Below, one piece after another: positions 12,147-20,348 of a stretch of 26,259 nt of DNA. Within the stretch, counting starts at the first letter, position 1; each line of letters begins with the position of its first letter. The stretch lies in the NCBI GenBank assembly GCA_900552795.1, contig USBB01000032.1, positions 1 through 26,259 on the forward strand, read 5' to 3'. Below the pieces are notes generated by a model. It worked only from the letters and a program-made list of their open reading frames with translations, was not told the origin of the DNA and searched no databases. The DNA is from an uncultured Eubacterium sp. (GTDB lineage Bacteria; Bacillota; Clostridia; Lachnospirales; Lachnospiraceae). The translations under genes were made by a program, and so were the position numbers.

Positions 12147-12330
12147 ACGACAAAAGTCGCGTGCTTCCCCATAAGTGCATAATGTACATAGCCTCTTTAG
12201 AAGGCGGGGACTGCGTTTCTACATATACAGCCTAAACTCAGAAACTTTATGCCGCCATGGGCACAAGCTCCGCATTAAGGTTAATTAACGTAGAGAACGT
12301 GCAGGTGCTTCTCTTGCTACACTGAGGAAT
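12135..12330 (-). ncRNA. Predicted omega/reRNA scaffold at the tnpB 3' end
   Basis: Known TnpB proteins use an RNA made from the end of tnpB through the element's right end, with the guide being the adjoining flank. Structure seen here: GTTTCT (12215-12220) with AGAAAC (12240-12245); GCCT/AGGC (12191-12205); the terminal hairpin CACACGAC/GTCGCGTG (12144-12163) clamped by GAAGC/GCTTC. The guide would be the minus-strand flank from 12134 downward, starting TGGCTATATGAACAGG. The 5' limit is a guess. Confidence 0.6.
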
Positions 12331-13572
12331 TTTTGCCTCAATGCGCAACCTTGAATTCTCATTCAAGGATTTTAAAATTTCACGTATAAAGTATCTCGCC
12401 CCAATATTATATGAAGCTGAGAGATCACAGTTATATACTTTCCCGTTTGGAAATTTACATATTTCAAATGTATTAAAACCGGCATCCTTGCCGCGGAGAA
12501 CACGGCCGCTGCCATCATATGCAAGGGCAGATGTTCTCCGTGCACAGACACAGCTTATATGCATACCAAGTCTATGTGCTCTGTTAGTAACAATGGACTG
12601 GACTTCCTGACTGCGCCATAACTTGATGCGCTGCTTTTTGGAGCCGCGAACTCTGCCGGTCTTGTCGAGGTGTTCAAACACAATGACATCTGCATTGTAA
12701 GAGACAGCTGTTTCAATAATGAATTCAGCTGTTTTTACTGAAATGTCATGATTGATACCCTTGACTTTGGCCCACAGCCTCGGAGTCTTATAGTTTCCAT
12801 TTTGCTGTGCCTTTTTGACACGATTTACACTGTGCATCAGACGGTCTGTTTCTTCAGGAAGCTTACAAAAATGTCTTCCGAGAATAGTGCCATCACTCTG
12901 CATTATGCTCACCGTGGCGGCGGTATTTATGCCCAAATCTACAGCAACAATGGTACGGTCAAATACGGATGTGTTGTTAAGCGTACATTTTTCTTCAAAT
13001 GGAAAATCTAAAAACCATTCATGCCCGCGCTTCTGAAGCGTAGGTGCGCACTGTTTGCGGTCATGGCAGCGTCTGGCTATATAATCCATATCCGATTTAC
13101 GCAGATCAATGTTAATCCAGTCCCATGTGTTGCGCGTGTACACCTTAACCTGTGCAGTGTAGTCGCCTATCTGGTTATACATGCCTTTACGATACATAAA
13201 TGGAAAAGCATATCCTGCTTTTGGATATGACGGTTTTTTACCAATAGGATTTTTATTCCAATTAGCAAGATTGCTCGTATAAGATGATACTTTACCAATA
13301 GCTTCGTTTATTGCGCTGCGACGTATATAACATGGCATTTTGTAAAATTTTGAGTCGAAGTTATATGTAGGTACTGGATTATCTTTTGTGGCATGAATAA
13401 GGCGCTCAACATAAAAAAGTCTGTTTCTGCCTTCAAGAGAAGACATTTCTTCCCAGTTTTCAAGACATACATTAAGGATATAGCCCACAGCATGTCTGTA
13501 TATGGCAACAGTTTCTTTAAAAATGCTGTTGTAATGTTTAATTTTTACACTGTATGTGGTATACATTTTCAT
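12247..13572 (-). CDS. tnpB: TnpB-family RNA-guided nuclease (IS605 OrfB), 441 aa
   Basis: The RuvC-like nuclease residues are present: Asp212 in VAVDLGINTA, Glu300 in VIVFEHLDK and Asp383 in NCDLSASYNIGARYF. The usual zinc ribbon with two CxxC pairs between motifs II and III is degraded. CVCARRTSALAYDGSGRVLR keeps one pair, and only single Cys residues (ICKF, YNCD) remain on the other side. This TSALAYDGSG variant is familiar from Lachnospiraceae 'transposase' annotations, so it is a lineage feature rather than decay. The RBS is GAAAGGGGG before the ATG. With its RNA it should cut the empty donor or target site, keeping the element in place. The length is normal for the family. Confidence 0.9.
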   Translation of the reverse strand: MKMYTTYSVKIKHYNSIFKETVAIYRHAVGYILNVCLENWEEMSSLEGRNRLFYVERLIHATKDNPVPTYNFDSKFYKMPCYIRRSAINEAIGKVSSYTSNLANWNKNPIGKKPSYPKAGYAFPFMYRKGMYNQIGDYTAQVKVYTRNTWDWINIDLRKSDMDYIARRCHDRKQCAPTLQKRGHEWFLDFPFEEKCTLNNTSVFDRTIVAVDLGINTAATVSIMQSDGTILGRHFCKLPEETDRLMHSVNRVKKAQQNGNYKTPRLWAKVKGINHDISVKTAEFIIETAVSYNADVIVFEHLDKTGRVRGSKKQRIKLWRSQEVQSIVTNRAHRLGMHISCVCARRTSALAYDGSGRVLRGKDAGFNTFEICKFPNGKVYNCDLSASYNIGARYFIREILKSLNENSRLRIEAKIPQCSKRSTCTFSTLINLNAELVPMAA

Positions 13573-13758
13573 GCTGCAGACCCCCTTTCTTATTTAGTCT
13601 TCTGGGAATTGATATATTATGTTACCCGTCAGCATGCAACCTGTCTTACATTCTTCCGTTTACACTTCCAACTGCTTATACTTCTAACAACTTACATGCA
13701 TCCTTGTCTTATAAAGCAAGCATTGGACCGCAGTTTCCTAACGGAACCTGCTCATTGT

Positions 13759-13798
13759 CCGCTCTTAACGGTGCTTCCTTACGGAACCACCTAAGCGG
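13759..13798 (-). other. Left-end hairpin candidate of the IS element
   Basis: Nested pairs CCGCT/AGCGG, GGTG/CACC and TTCC/GGAA form a 40-nt stem with internal loops. It lies 8 nt from the primase stop codon. A second TTCCGTTAGGAA palindrome lies inside at about 13734. The region 13573-13758 has no other gene. Confidence 0.5.
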
Positions 13799-13805
13799 TT
13801 ATCTG

Positions 13806-16130
13806 TTAACAGCACTCTCGTTTAGATGCCCATCCGGAAGCAAATAATGCGTCAACAATACTCTGCTTAACACAGTCCCTGCTTACAATGTTTTCCTTAT
13901 ACTGCGCTTTTGCAGCAGCACTTGTGTTAACATCCTTTGTCAGATAGTTATCCATAACCTCTTTGTCGTGCACAGAAATCATTCTATGGATGAGTTTATT
14001 ACGGTTCTTTCGTGCATATTCATTTGTTACATTATTCGCTGAATCGTCATTGTTAACAGCGTTATCTGTTACCGGCGCGTTCATTATACAATCATTTGTT
14101 CCAATATTATCCGCAGCAGTAATCTCGTTACACCTATCTGGTTCCACTATCTTGTCAGCAGTAATCTGGTTACACCCCATGACGCGAGAAGCAGGGAGAG
14201 TCTCCTTAATATAATTAGATTTCAATTCGTCTTGAACATTTTTTTGAGCATCATTTTTAACAGCCTCAGAAGCCGCTGCCTCCTTAGCAGCAGCCTCTTC
14301 TTCAGCTTCTTTTTCTTTCTTTGCCTTTAAGACAAGATCAATACTGTCAAGAAACTCTCTTGCACTCTTCTCGTCAGTAGAGTTTGCTTTCATAAGAGCC
14401 TTAACCTTTTTCATTTCAGGAGTTCCAAACATTGCAATAATGAGGTTTCTGATAGTACCTCTTGCAATATTGGTTTTTTCAACCATTGCTACAATACGCA
14501 TGTTCTTTGCAATACAGTCCTTAATGAGCTCTCTCTTTTTAGACTGTCTTTCTTCCATTGTGTCAAGTCCCTTTCTGGCACGGCGTCTGTAGTATGACTC
14601 TAACTTTTGTCTGCGGAGTTTTGCCTTTCTCTCCTCTTCTTCCTCAGGAGTCAGCTGTTTTTTCTGTCTGCTCAAATATATGCTCCTTTCCTCATCCAGC
14701 ACGCCCAGACAATCAAAAAATAGTTTGTTTGAGATTTTGAACCATGTTACATCTTCTCCATAATAGTTTTCTGCCGATTTTGTAGCGCAAACAGCCTCTT
14801 TTTTAGAAAGAGGCTCAGAGAATCGCTGGTTCAAATCCAAAATATATGTAACAGCAGCTTCTTTATCGCCGCCAGTTACCTGCAATTTTAATATACGTGC
14901 GACAAACAGTGTCAGTTCACGGTGTCCTGTCCTGTTATTATCGCATTTCATAACATCTTCAATCATTGCAAGACGTTTGAGGCTTAATCCAATAGGAGAC
15001 ATTCCATGATAATATGGAACTGGCTTTGTTGGGTCGAAATTCTTTGCAATTATTTTGCTGCATCGTCTGATAAATAAATGAGCGTCAAACTTACTCTTAA
15101 ATGACTTTGGACATCTGATGTCAGCTTTCTTTGCAAGTCTTTTGCAGGTTTTTATCTGGTCCACAGTTGCTTTTCCATGAATTTTCCTGCAAAAGTTTTT
15201 GAAATTCTTTGTAATGAATGAATGTACATAGGTTCTTGTGAGCATAGTATCCCTGCCAAAACCTAAAACCTCAACCATCTGATCGAAAAGCTCATACATC
15301 TTGTCAGATGCTTCTTTTCCATTGAAGAATGCATCAAGGTCAAATAATGTGTATCTGCAGTGTTCATTCATGTCTATAATTGTAACAGTTTCACCGCTCT
15401 TGCTGTTTACAGAACCCGGGATACGCACTAATCTTGCATAATCCCCGCTTATCTTTACATCTGCACCAATGTCAGCAAGAGTATCGTTAAGAAGTCTGTT
15501 AACCCTCTGCCATCTTTTCTTGGCTTTCATGGACTCACATTCATTGATAATATAGTCTTCATTTCTGCACAGCTTCCAATACAAATGAAACCCACGGCCA
15601 GTAAACATGACAACAGTAGGCTTTGGAATCTTTTCATCAAATAAAGGCTTGATATATGTAAAATAAAAATCATAAGGGGGCATATCACGATACTGCGTTG
15701 TATCATAATCAATGTCAACAAAACACCAACTTAAGCCCCTGATGTTTCTCTGGCAGCGCTTTATTCTGTTGTTAATCATAGGATTAAGGGCAAAATAAGC
15801 ATCTGTAGCAACAGATTCATTGCAGACATCAGTATAAGAGCCATCGACAATGTCGTGGCCCCAGTACTCATATGGTTTTGTGTATAACTGCTCCATGTCA
15901 AGGACAGCAAGTCTGTCGGCGGACATAATACCGTTAACAACCTTGTATTCTGCCCTTACCATTTCGTCCGGCACATCATCCACATGGACTACATATTCTG
16001 CATTGCCAAGCTTGTACATTGTAGCAAGCTGATCTGTGTCTTTATAGAAAAATTCAAAAAAGCGCTTGTTAAGACTTTTACTTTCTGGAAATTTTTTGCT
16101 GTTGTCTGAATATGTATATCTTCTGCCCAT
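13806..16130 (-). CDS. AEP-family (archaeo-eukaryotic type) plasmid primase, 774 aa
   Basis: Primase catalytic motifs are in order: CFVDIDYD (about residues 136-143, the metal-binding DxD), TGRGFHLYW (about 178-186, the sxH motif) and GDYARLVRIPGSVNSK (about 230-245, basic motif III). A central helical part (about 290-500) resembles the C-terminal helper domain of such primases. The last 250 residues are a low-complexity Ala/Glu/Lys coiled coil and a Thr/Asn-rich linker with a 14-residue duplication (CNQITAD/CNEITAA). It probably makes primers for plasmid replication. It has a class-1 promoter (16226-16254) and also a class-2 motif. The IS element begins right after the stop codon. Confidence 0.9.
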   Translation of the reverse strand: MGRRYTYSDNSKKFPESKSLNKRFFEFFYKDTDQLATMYKLGNAEYVVHVDDVPDEMVRAEYKVVNGIMSADRLAVLDMEQLYTKPYEYWGHDIVDGSYTDVCNESVATDAYFALNPMINNRIKRCQRNIRGLSWCFVDIDYDTTQYRDMPPYDFYFTYIKPLFDEKIPKPTVVMFTGRGFHLYWKLCRNEDYIINECESMKAKKRWQRVNRLLNDTLADIGADVKISGDYARLVRIPGSVNSKSGETVTIIDMNEHCRYTLFDLDAFFNGKEASDKMYELFDQMVEVLGFGRDTMLTRTYVHSFITKNFKNFCRKIHGKATVDQIKTCKRLAKKADIRCPKSFKSKFDAHLFIRRCSKIIAKNFDPTKPVPYYHGMSPIGLSLKRLAMIEDVMKCDNNRTGHRELTLFVARILKLQVTGGDKEAAVTYILDLNQRFSEPLSKKEAVCATKSAENYYGEDVTWFKISNKLFFDCLGVLDEERSIYLSRQKKQLTPEEEEERKAKLRRQKLESYYRRRARKGLDTMEERQSKKRELIKDCIAKNMRIVAMVEKTNIARGTIRNLIIAMFGTPEMKKVKALMKANSTDEKSAREFLDSIDLVLKAKKEKEAEEEAAAKEAAASEAVKNDAQKNVQDELKSNYIKETLPASRVMGCNQITADKIVEPDRCNEITAADNIGTNDCIMNAPVTDNAVNNDDSANNVTNEYARKNRNKLIHRMISVHDKEVMDNYLTKDVNTSAAAKAQYKENIVSRDCVKQSIVDALFASGWASKRECC
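14114..14176. repeat. Two 21-bp direct repeats inside the primase gene
   Basis: 14114-14134 and 14156-14176 differ at one position and are 42 bp (14 codons) apart. They encode the CNQITAD/CNEITAA duplication in the primase linker. This is an in-frame tandem duplication that has begun to diverge. Confidence 0.7.
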
Positions 16131-16170
16131 GTACGCAAGGCTCCTTTTTATTCGGTGAAATTCTTTCTGA

Positions 16171-16188
16171 GATAAATATGGTTTTTAA
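16171..16188 (-). promoter_or_regulatory. Class-2 upstream motif before primase
   Basis: On the minus strand AAAAACCATATTTATC lies about 41-55 nt before the primase ATG, downstream of the class-1 promoter. Primase thus has both element types. Confidence 0.5.
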
Positions 16189-16225
16189 TAAATTAACGGT
16201 AATGTTTGCCGAAAATCTTTTCTAT

Positions 16226-16254
16226 ATAATATTTACAATCCAATTTTTGTCCAA
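16226..16254 (-). promoter_or_regulatory. Class-1 promoter for primase
   Basis: On the minus strand TTGGAC (16249-16254) and TATTAT (16226-16231) have a 17-nt spacer. Confidence 0.75.
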
Positions 16255-16283
16255 AAATCCTTCATGTTTTTTGTGTAATTTTC

Positions 16284-16300
16284 CAAAATCCATATATGTA
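16284..16300 (+). promoter_or_regulatory. Class-2 upstream motif
   Basis: CAAAATCCATATATGTA lies 44-60 nt before the TTG start at 16344. Confidence 0.5.
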
Positions 16301-16343
16301 GTGTTAAATCAACACTGAAATACAGAAAGAGAGGAATATGTAA

Positions 16344-17156
16344 TTGAGGTATGTATATTCAGGAAACAAAACCTTCAGGATACAGAAGAAAGAGTATGTA
16401 AAGTATTATTCTTCAATGCCTGACAATGGTTCTCTGATGGGATATATCAGAATTAAAGGGAAACAGCCGAACCCCGGTGAGAATGAAACGACGCTTACCA
16501 TTAATAATAAGGAATATTCAGTTTTTGATGACAATAAGGGAAAGTTGATTGGTTACTTAAAAACCGAAGACAAGGACTCTTATATCGGACTCACTGTAAA
16601 AAGAACAATCTGTCCAAAATGGCTTATTATACTGACACATGGCATGATATATTCGTCACCGGCAGCAATTGTTGCAGGTTTATGTATTACCGGCGCAGCT
16701 ATTGGAGGCGGAATTATGATCCATTCAATAATACAGCAGGATGGAATTGCAACTATTACAGGAGGAGACACCAAAAAGGATCCGACAACAGATGATAAAG
16801 CTCACAAAGATGATGGTGACACTGAATCAGACGCAACCACAGAGGTATATACAGTTATTGATGCTATTGCATATGAAGGAGAATATTTAAAGGTTGGCGC
16901 GTCTGATACTATTCCACTTCGCAATAATATTGAAAACGAAACCACAGGGGTAAATCTTCAGTTTGTCATAAAAGAAGGAGATAAAGAACTTTATGTGTCG
17001 GATGAAGTAAAGCCCGGTGAAGTAATTGACTGGAACCCGTCAAAATACTTATCAGCCGGAAAGCATAATATAATAGTCACTGCAAATGTGTACCATCAGA
17101 ACACAGGATTGCAGGATGTAGGAACAGATATGAATGTTGCATTGGAAATACAGTAA
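16344..17156 (+). CDS. Membrane-anchored protein with extracellular C-terminal domain, 270 aa
   Basis: The start is a TTG, chosen because GAGAGGA lies 8 nt upstream. The nearby ATG at 16338 is followed at once by a stop. Residues 1-90 form a soluble N-terminal domain with no signal peptide. A hydrophobic region (about 93-128, including GLCITGAAIGGGIMI) is the membrane anchor. A charged Thr/Asp linker follows, then a beta-rich domain of about 90 residues (200-270) likely outside the cell. Its neighbour is a secreted protein with the same type of upstream motif, so the two probably form a surface module. Function not recognised. Confidence 0.8.
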   Translation: MRYVYSGNKTFRIQKKEYVKYYSSMPDNGSLMGYIRIKGKQPNPGENETTLTINNKEYSVFDDNKGKLIGYLKTEDKDSYIGLTVKRTICPKWLIILTHGMIYSSPAAIVAGLCITGAAIGGGIMIHSIIQQDGIATITGGDTKKDPTTDDKAHKDDGDTESDATTEVYTVIDAIAYEGEYLKVGASDTIPLRNNIENETTGVNLQFVIKEGDKELYVSDEVKPGEVIDWNPSKYLSAGKHNIIVTANVYHQNTGLQDVGTDMNVALEIQ

Positions 17157-17170
17157 TTGCTGTATTTTTG

Positions 17171-17190
17171 CAAAATCCATATATAAAAAG
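17171..17190 (+). promoter_or_regulatory. Class-2 upstream motif
   Basis: CAAAATCCATATATAAAAAG lies 44-63 nt before the ATG at 17234. Confidence 0.55.
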
Positions 17191-17233
17191 TTAAACTTAT
17201 CGTTTTTGCACGCAGAAAGGAAGGTATAAAATA

Positions 17234-17845
17234 ATGTTTAAGAAAAACATGAAAGGTGCGGTATTTGCGCTTATTGCAGCCGCAACACTAACAGGCACAG
17301 CAGCACCTGTATTTGCTGCAGATCCTACAAGCTTTAACAATTCAACAGCATCAACAGTATCAGGAACTCACAATGAGACATTCACTGCAGGCTCTGATGC
17401 ATCACAGAATCAGGTAGGAAAGGAAACGGATCAGGTATTAGGAGGCGCAACAGCTTCAAATCCTACAGAGACAAAGTCACAGAACGTTTCTGTATATGCA
17501 ACAAAGTCAAGCAGCGTACAGCTCAAGGTACCACAGGTGCTTATTGGAAATGCAACAAAGAGTGCTTATCATGTAGGTGTAAAGGGTGACATTACAACAA
17601 AACAGACTGTAACAGTTACACCAGCCGCTTCATTCGAGCTTAAGGATGTAAAAGATACAGACAGAGCTGCAGTAAAAGCTACTGTTCAGCAGAATAAGAC
17701 AAGCTGGTCATGCACTGATCTTGCAACAGCAGGTTCTGGTAATTATGTATATGCCAAGGGCGATATCACTTACCCAGAGCTTCACGCTGGATCATACAGT
17801 GGCGTGTTCAACCTTGCTGTAAACCTTAATTACAGCGCAAAATAA
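17234..17845 (+). CDS. Secreted beta-rich surface protein, 203 aa
   Basis: A classical signal peptide (KKNMKG, hydrophobic core, cleavage after VFA-A near residue 28) is followed by a Ser/Thr/Asn-rich stretch. A beta-sandwich-like domain then contains GVKGDITTKQTVTVTPAASF and ends SYSGVFNLAVNLNY. This last pattern recurs in secreted proteins of gut Clostridia with a WxL-like or pilin-like fold, but I cannot name a family. There is no sortase motif or membrane anchor, so it is free or non-covalently attached. It may pair with the membrane protein upstream. Strong RBS (AGAAAGGAAGG) and terminator. Confidence 0.82.
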   Translation: MFKKNMKGAVFALIAAATLTGTAAPVFAADPTSFNNSTASTVSGTHNETFTAGSDASQNQVGKETDQVLGGATASNPTETKSQNVSVYATKSSSVQLKVPQVLIGNATKSAYHVGVKGDITTKQTVTVTPAASFELKDVKDTDRAAVKATVQQNKTSWSCTDLATAGSGNYVYAKGDITYPELHAGSYSGVFNLAVNLNYSAK

Positions 17846-17863
17846 AAAGTAATTCACTTTTTC

Positions 17864-17895
17864 AGCTATGGCAATTTTGCCATGGCTTTTTTTTT
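17864..17895 (+). terminator. Terminator of the surface-protein gene
   Basis: AGCTATGGCAA (17864-17874) pairs with TTGCCATGGCT (17877-17887) and is followed by eight or more T. Confidence 0.92.
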
Positions 17896-17906
17896 GCATA
17901 AAAAAA

Positions 17907-17924
17907 GAGACTGTTTCCAGTCTC
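17907..17924 (-). terminator. Terminator of the nuclease lipoprotein gene
   Basis: GAGACTG (17907-17913) pairs with CAGTCTC (17918-17924). On the minus strand six T follow. Confidence 0.88.
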
Positions 17925-17934
17925 CTTATAGCTA

Positions 17935-18900
17935 TTATGGGTTACAGCACTTTGACGGTTCATATCCGTCACTAATAAGTTCGTCACGCGATTCGTTTAC
18001 AATCTCTTTGTTCTTATCAGATATTTTATCAGCGTTCTTGCAATCAGCCTTATGGAATTTCTTGGATGATGTGTTAACTACATATGAACTGGTGTTTTCA
18101 TTTGTGTAGCCAGTAAATCCTGCGCTTTTGTTTGTAGAACTATTTTGACTGGACTCTCCGTCAGCATAATTAATTTCTACATCAGGCTGGACATTATAAC
18201 AGAATACACAAAAATTAACTCCTGCACCATTATCTTCCACAGAATATCCTTCCATTAGTACGCCTCTTGCAACAAACTCACTGCCAACAAATACAGGTGT
18301 TACCCTGTACAGCACATGATTGTCAGGATTATTGTCCATGTATTTTGCTGTCAGTGTTTCATATGGAAGCATTCCTTCTATATTAAGGTATCTTGTACCA
18401 GTTATGAGATTTTTTTCGTTAGCATTTTCTCCTGCAAGACAATATGCAATTAAATGACATCTGTTGTAAAGATATTTACCGTCAACACAGTCGTACTTAA
18501 CAGTATGCCAGCCGGTAGGCTTAACCATACCTATCTGTCCGCGCTCTTCTGTCGGCATGATGTCTTTGCCAATACATGCATAGGCAGTACCGCATCGTCT
18601 CAAATCATCAAGTTCTGAATATGTCTCAAATGATGACGTCCCGGCAGCTTTTTCATCAGCATTAAAAAATGGAACGTTATTATTTATTGAAACAGATGCG
18701 CTTCCGGTATATTCGGGAACCATTGAGTAGTCAAATGATGCTGTTTCTGACGGAGTTCCGTTTACAGACTGGCTGACCTGACTTTCTGTTTCCGTAGTTT
18801 CTGTGAACTCTGTATTTATGATTTTATCTCTGCTGGTCCCGCATGCAGTGAGTGATAAACCAAGCAGTAATGCAAGTAATGATTTTCTGATTATTTTCAT
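17935..18900 (-). CDS. Lipoprotein DNA/RNA non-specific endonuclease, 321 aa
   Basis: The start at 18900 (MKIIRKSLLALLLGLSLTAC) gives a proper lipoprotein signal with lipobox LTAC and an AGGAG site. A 31-codon upstream extension lacks an RBS. The nuclease core is of the streptodornase/NucA type: KYLYNRCHLIAYCLAGENAN (about residues 145-164), with the catalytic His in NRCHLIA, then GTRYLNIEGMLPYE. The C-terminus (KFHKADCKNADKI..SRDELISDGYEPSKCCNP) matches the Cys-containing tail common on secreted nucleases. It probably degrades DNA outside the cell, for nutrient gain, competition or biofilm control. It has a class-1 promoter. Confidence 0.9.
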   Translation of the reverse strand: MKIIRKSLLALLLGLSLTACGTSRDKIINTEFTETTETESQVSQSVNGTPSETASFDYSMVPEYTGSASVSINNNVPFFNADEKAAGTSSFETYSELDDLRRCGTAYACIGKDIMPTEERGQIGMVKPTGWHTVKYDCVDGKYLYNRCHLIAYCLAGENANEKNLITGTRYLNIEGMLPYETLTAKYMDNNPDNHVLYRVTPVFVGSEFVARGVLMEGYSVEDNGAGVNFCVFCYNVQPDVEINYADGESSQNSSTNKSAGFTGYTNENTSSYVVNTSSKKFHKADCKNADKISDKNKEIVNESRDELISDGYEPSKCCNP

Positions 18901-18933
18901 ATTAATAATCTCCTTTTTCGATTTGTTTTCTTT

Positions 18934-18962
18934 ATAATATTCCATTTTTACAATTTGTCCAA
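18934..18962 (-). promoter_or_regulatory. Class-1 promoter for the nuclease gene
   Basis: On the minus strand TTGGAC (18957-18962) and TATTAT (18934-18939) have a 17-nt spacer. A class-2-like word (ATTCCCATGTTTAT) lies further upstream at 19014-19028. Confidence 0.75.
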
Positions 18963-19047
18963 TAAAGAGTGTTTCTTTATCGAGCACGGACAAAATCAGA
19001 TTTTTGAAGATTATATAAACATGGGAATTTATGCCCGTTAAATTGCT

Positions 19048-19093
19048 AAACGGTTAATTTATTACCGTTTGTTTATCGGAACCCATCTTTATT
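19048..19093 (+). promoter_or_regulatory. Operator-like inverted repeat and class-2 motif before the CPBP operon
   Basis: AAACGGT (19048-19054) and ACCGTTT (19064-19070) form an inverted repeat with a 9-bp spacer, and a further CCGTTAAA half-site lies at 19035. GGAACCCATCTTTATT (19078-19093) is a class-2 motif about 48 nt before the ATG at 19131. The repeat is a plausible repressor site. Confidence 0.45.
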
Positions 19094-19130
19094 AAAGAAG
19101 AATTTTTAAACAGTAGATAAGGAGAGCTTT

Positions 19131-19925
19131 ATGGAACAGAAAAAAGACAGTGCAGGAACAGTACTTGCTATAGTTTCATCCTGCGGTGTAGCCCTTGGAT
19201 TTGTAATAACGCAGCTCGTATTCGGTCTTATTTTTACAACAGTATGCACGCTTAAGTATCCAGCTGTCATAGCTGATGCGCTTAAAAACACTGACAAATC
19301 AGCGGTATTTTCACTGATGGCGTCATTTTTTGGCGTATTCATGACTGATGTCATGGCAGTGTTTGTAATTTGGCTTGCAAACAGAAAGAAAAAGACAGAA
19401 TTGTTTAATCCGGTGAACAATAAAACAATTCTTACGTTTACGGCAGTGACAATGCTGTTATGGGTGTTCAACTGCTTTTGGTCCGCAGCAATTCCGCAGA
19501 CATGGGGTGAGGATGCAAGACGTCTTACAGAACTGGCATCAAAAATAAATATAACCGCATTCATGCTGTGTTTTTTATCACCGCTTGCTGAGGAACTGAC
19601 TTTCAGATATGCAGTTGTGAAGATTTTCAAGCATTTTAAATCAGGCAGTACTGTCTTTTGCATAATCACGTCAGCAGTGTTATTTGCAATAGCTCATGGA
19701 AATATTGCACAGGCAGTACCGGCAGTAATTATGGGCGGCTTATTTGCTTATTTCTATATAAAAACAGACAATATTGCGGTTCCGGTCGCGATGCATGCGT
19801 TTTTTAATACATCCGGTGAACTTACACAGTTCATTCCCACTGTCGGAATGTGCGGCGTATACGGCGTAATTGGAATGCTCATACTGATAACACTATTAAC
19901 AGCAAAAAGGAGGCATAAACAATGA
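19131..19925 (+). CDS. CPBP-family intramembrane metalloprotease (Abi), 264 aa
   Basis: About seven hydrophobic helices carry the CPBP motifs: EELTFR (Glu154, Glu155, Arg159), FAIAHG (His189) and HAFFN (His222, Asn226). These residues bind zinc and form the active site inside the membrane. Members cleave prenylated or lipid-modified substrates or act in bacteriocin production and immunity. It is the first gene of an operon with a 95-aa protein, a 31-aa membrane peptide and a 209-aa membrane protein. The context favours peptide processing or self-protection, but no bacteriocin precursor is certain. Confidence 0.92.
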   Translation: MEQKKDSAGTVLAIVSSCGVALGFVITQLVFGLIFTTVCTLKYPAVIADALKNTDKSAVFSLMASFFGVFMTDVMAVFVIWLANRKKKTELFNPVNNKTILTFTAVTMLLWVFNCFWSAAIPQTWGEDARRLTELASKINITAFMLCFLSPLAEELTFRYAVVKIFKHFKSGSTVFCIITSAVLFAIAHGNIAQAVPAVIMGGLFAYFYIKTDNIAVPVAMHAFFNTSGELTQFIPTVGMCGVYGVIGMLILITLLTAKRRHKQ

Positions 19926-20209
19926 TTAAGATGAGCTACGACAAATTTGAGGAAATCTGTGAGAAAATGGATGAACTTCCAAATATTATAGATAACAACA
20001 AGGGCTTAACAGAGCATGACCTTGAGATTATCCAGACAAAAATTGCAAAAGACTATCCTGACAAGGCGGTACTTATGGCAATGTATTATCTGTCAAGAGA
20101 TTATCCTGATGACCATATTTTTTCAAACAAGGATGCTGTTCCAGCAAGTGAGCTGAAGATTGAGTTTAATAATTTAATTAAGGAACTTGTTGAATTTACA
20201 GATGATTGA
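19922..20209 (+). CDS. Hypothetical 95-aa soluble protein
   Basis: Its start overlaps the protease stop by 4 nt (ATGA), with AAAGGAGG inside the protease end, so the two are translationally coupled. It is an acidic, helical protein starting MIKMSYDKFEEICEKMDELP. Its size and charge recall small immunity proteins, but there is no recognised family, so this is only a context guess. Confidence 0.8.
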   Translation: MIKMSYDKFEEICEKMDELPNIIDNNKGLTEHDLEIIQTKIAKDYPDKAVLMAMYYLSRDYPDDHIFSNKDAVPASELKIEFNNLIKELVEFTDD

Positions 20210-20251
20210 TGGAGAGCATTGCTGCTCTCCCACTTTTAGGAGGAAAACATT

Positions 20252-20347
20252 ATGCAAAAAAGAAACAGAACAATTGCATCAGTAGTATGTCTGATACTTG
20301 TTGCAGCAATGATTGTTACAAGTTTTGTAGGACTGGGGGTTATGTAA
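20252..20347 (+). CDS. 31-aa single-TM peptide in the CPBP operon
   Basis: A strong AGGAGG (20238-20243) precedes an ATG that encodes a basic start (MQKRNRTIASVV) and one hydrophobic helix ending FVGLGVM. The next gene starts 1 nt after its stop codon. Similar KRNRT-start small membrane peptides occur in Clostridia. It could be a small regulatory membrane peptide, or a bacteriocin-like peptide handled by the protease. Confidence 0.75.
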   Translation: MQKRNRTIASVVCLILVAAMIVTSFVGLGVM

Positions 20348-20348
20348 C

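Larger units (their letters stand above)
12135..13800 (-). mobile_element. IS605/IS1341-type element carrying only tnpB
   Basis: The right end is at about 12135, where the minus strand reads GAGGCTTCAC after a GTCG-loop hairpin. This matches the hairpin plus TTCAC ending typical of such elements. A large imperfect hairpin (13759-13798) marks the left end just past the primase stop codon, but the exact left boundary is uncertain. No tnpA is present, so movement would need a transposase in trans. Length about 1.67 kb fits a tnpB-only element. No target duplication is expected for this family. Confidence 0.75.

Noticed and set aside
12815..13230. Plus-strand ORFs opposite tnpB
   Set aside because: They are shadows of the tnpB frame without RBS or family features.
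14114..14176. Direct repeats as a regulatory site
   Set aside because: They are in frame inside the primase linker and encode a peptide duplication, so coding duplication is enough to explain them.
18901..18993. N-terminal extension of the nuclease by 31 residues
   Set aside because: It has no RBS and would hide the lipoprotein signal. The ATG at 18900 has AGGAG and starts a proper signal peptide.
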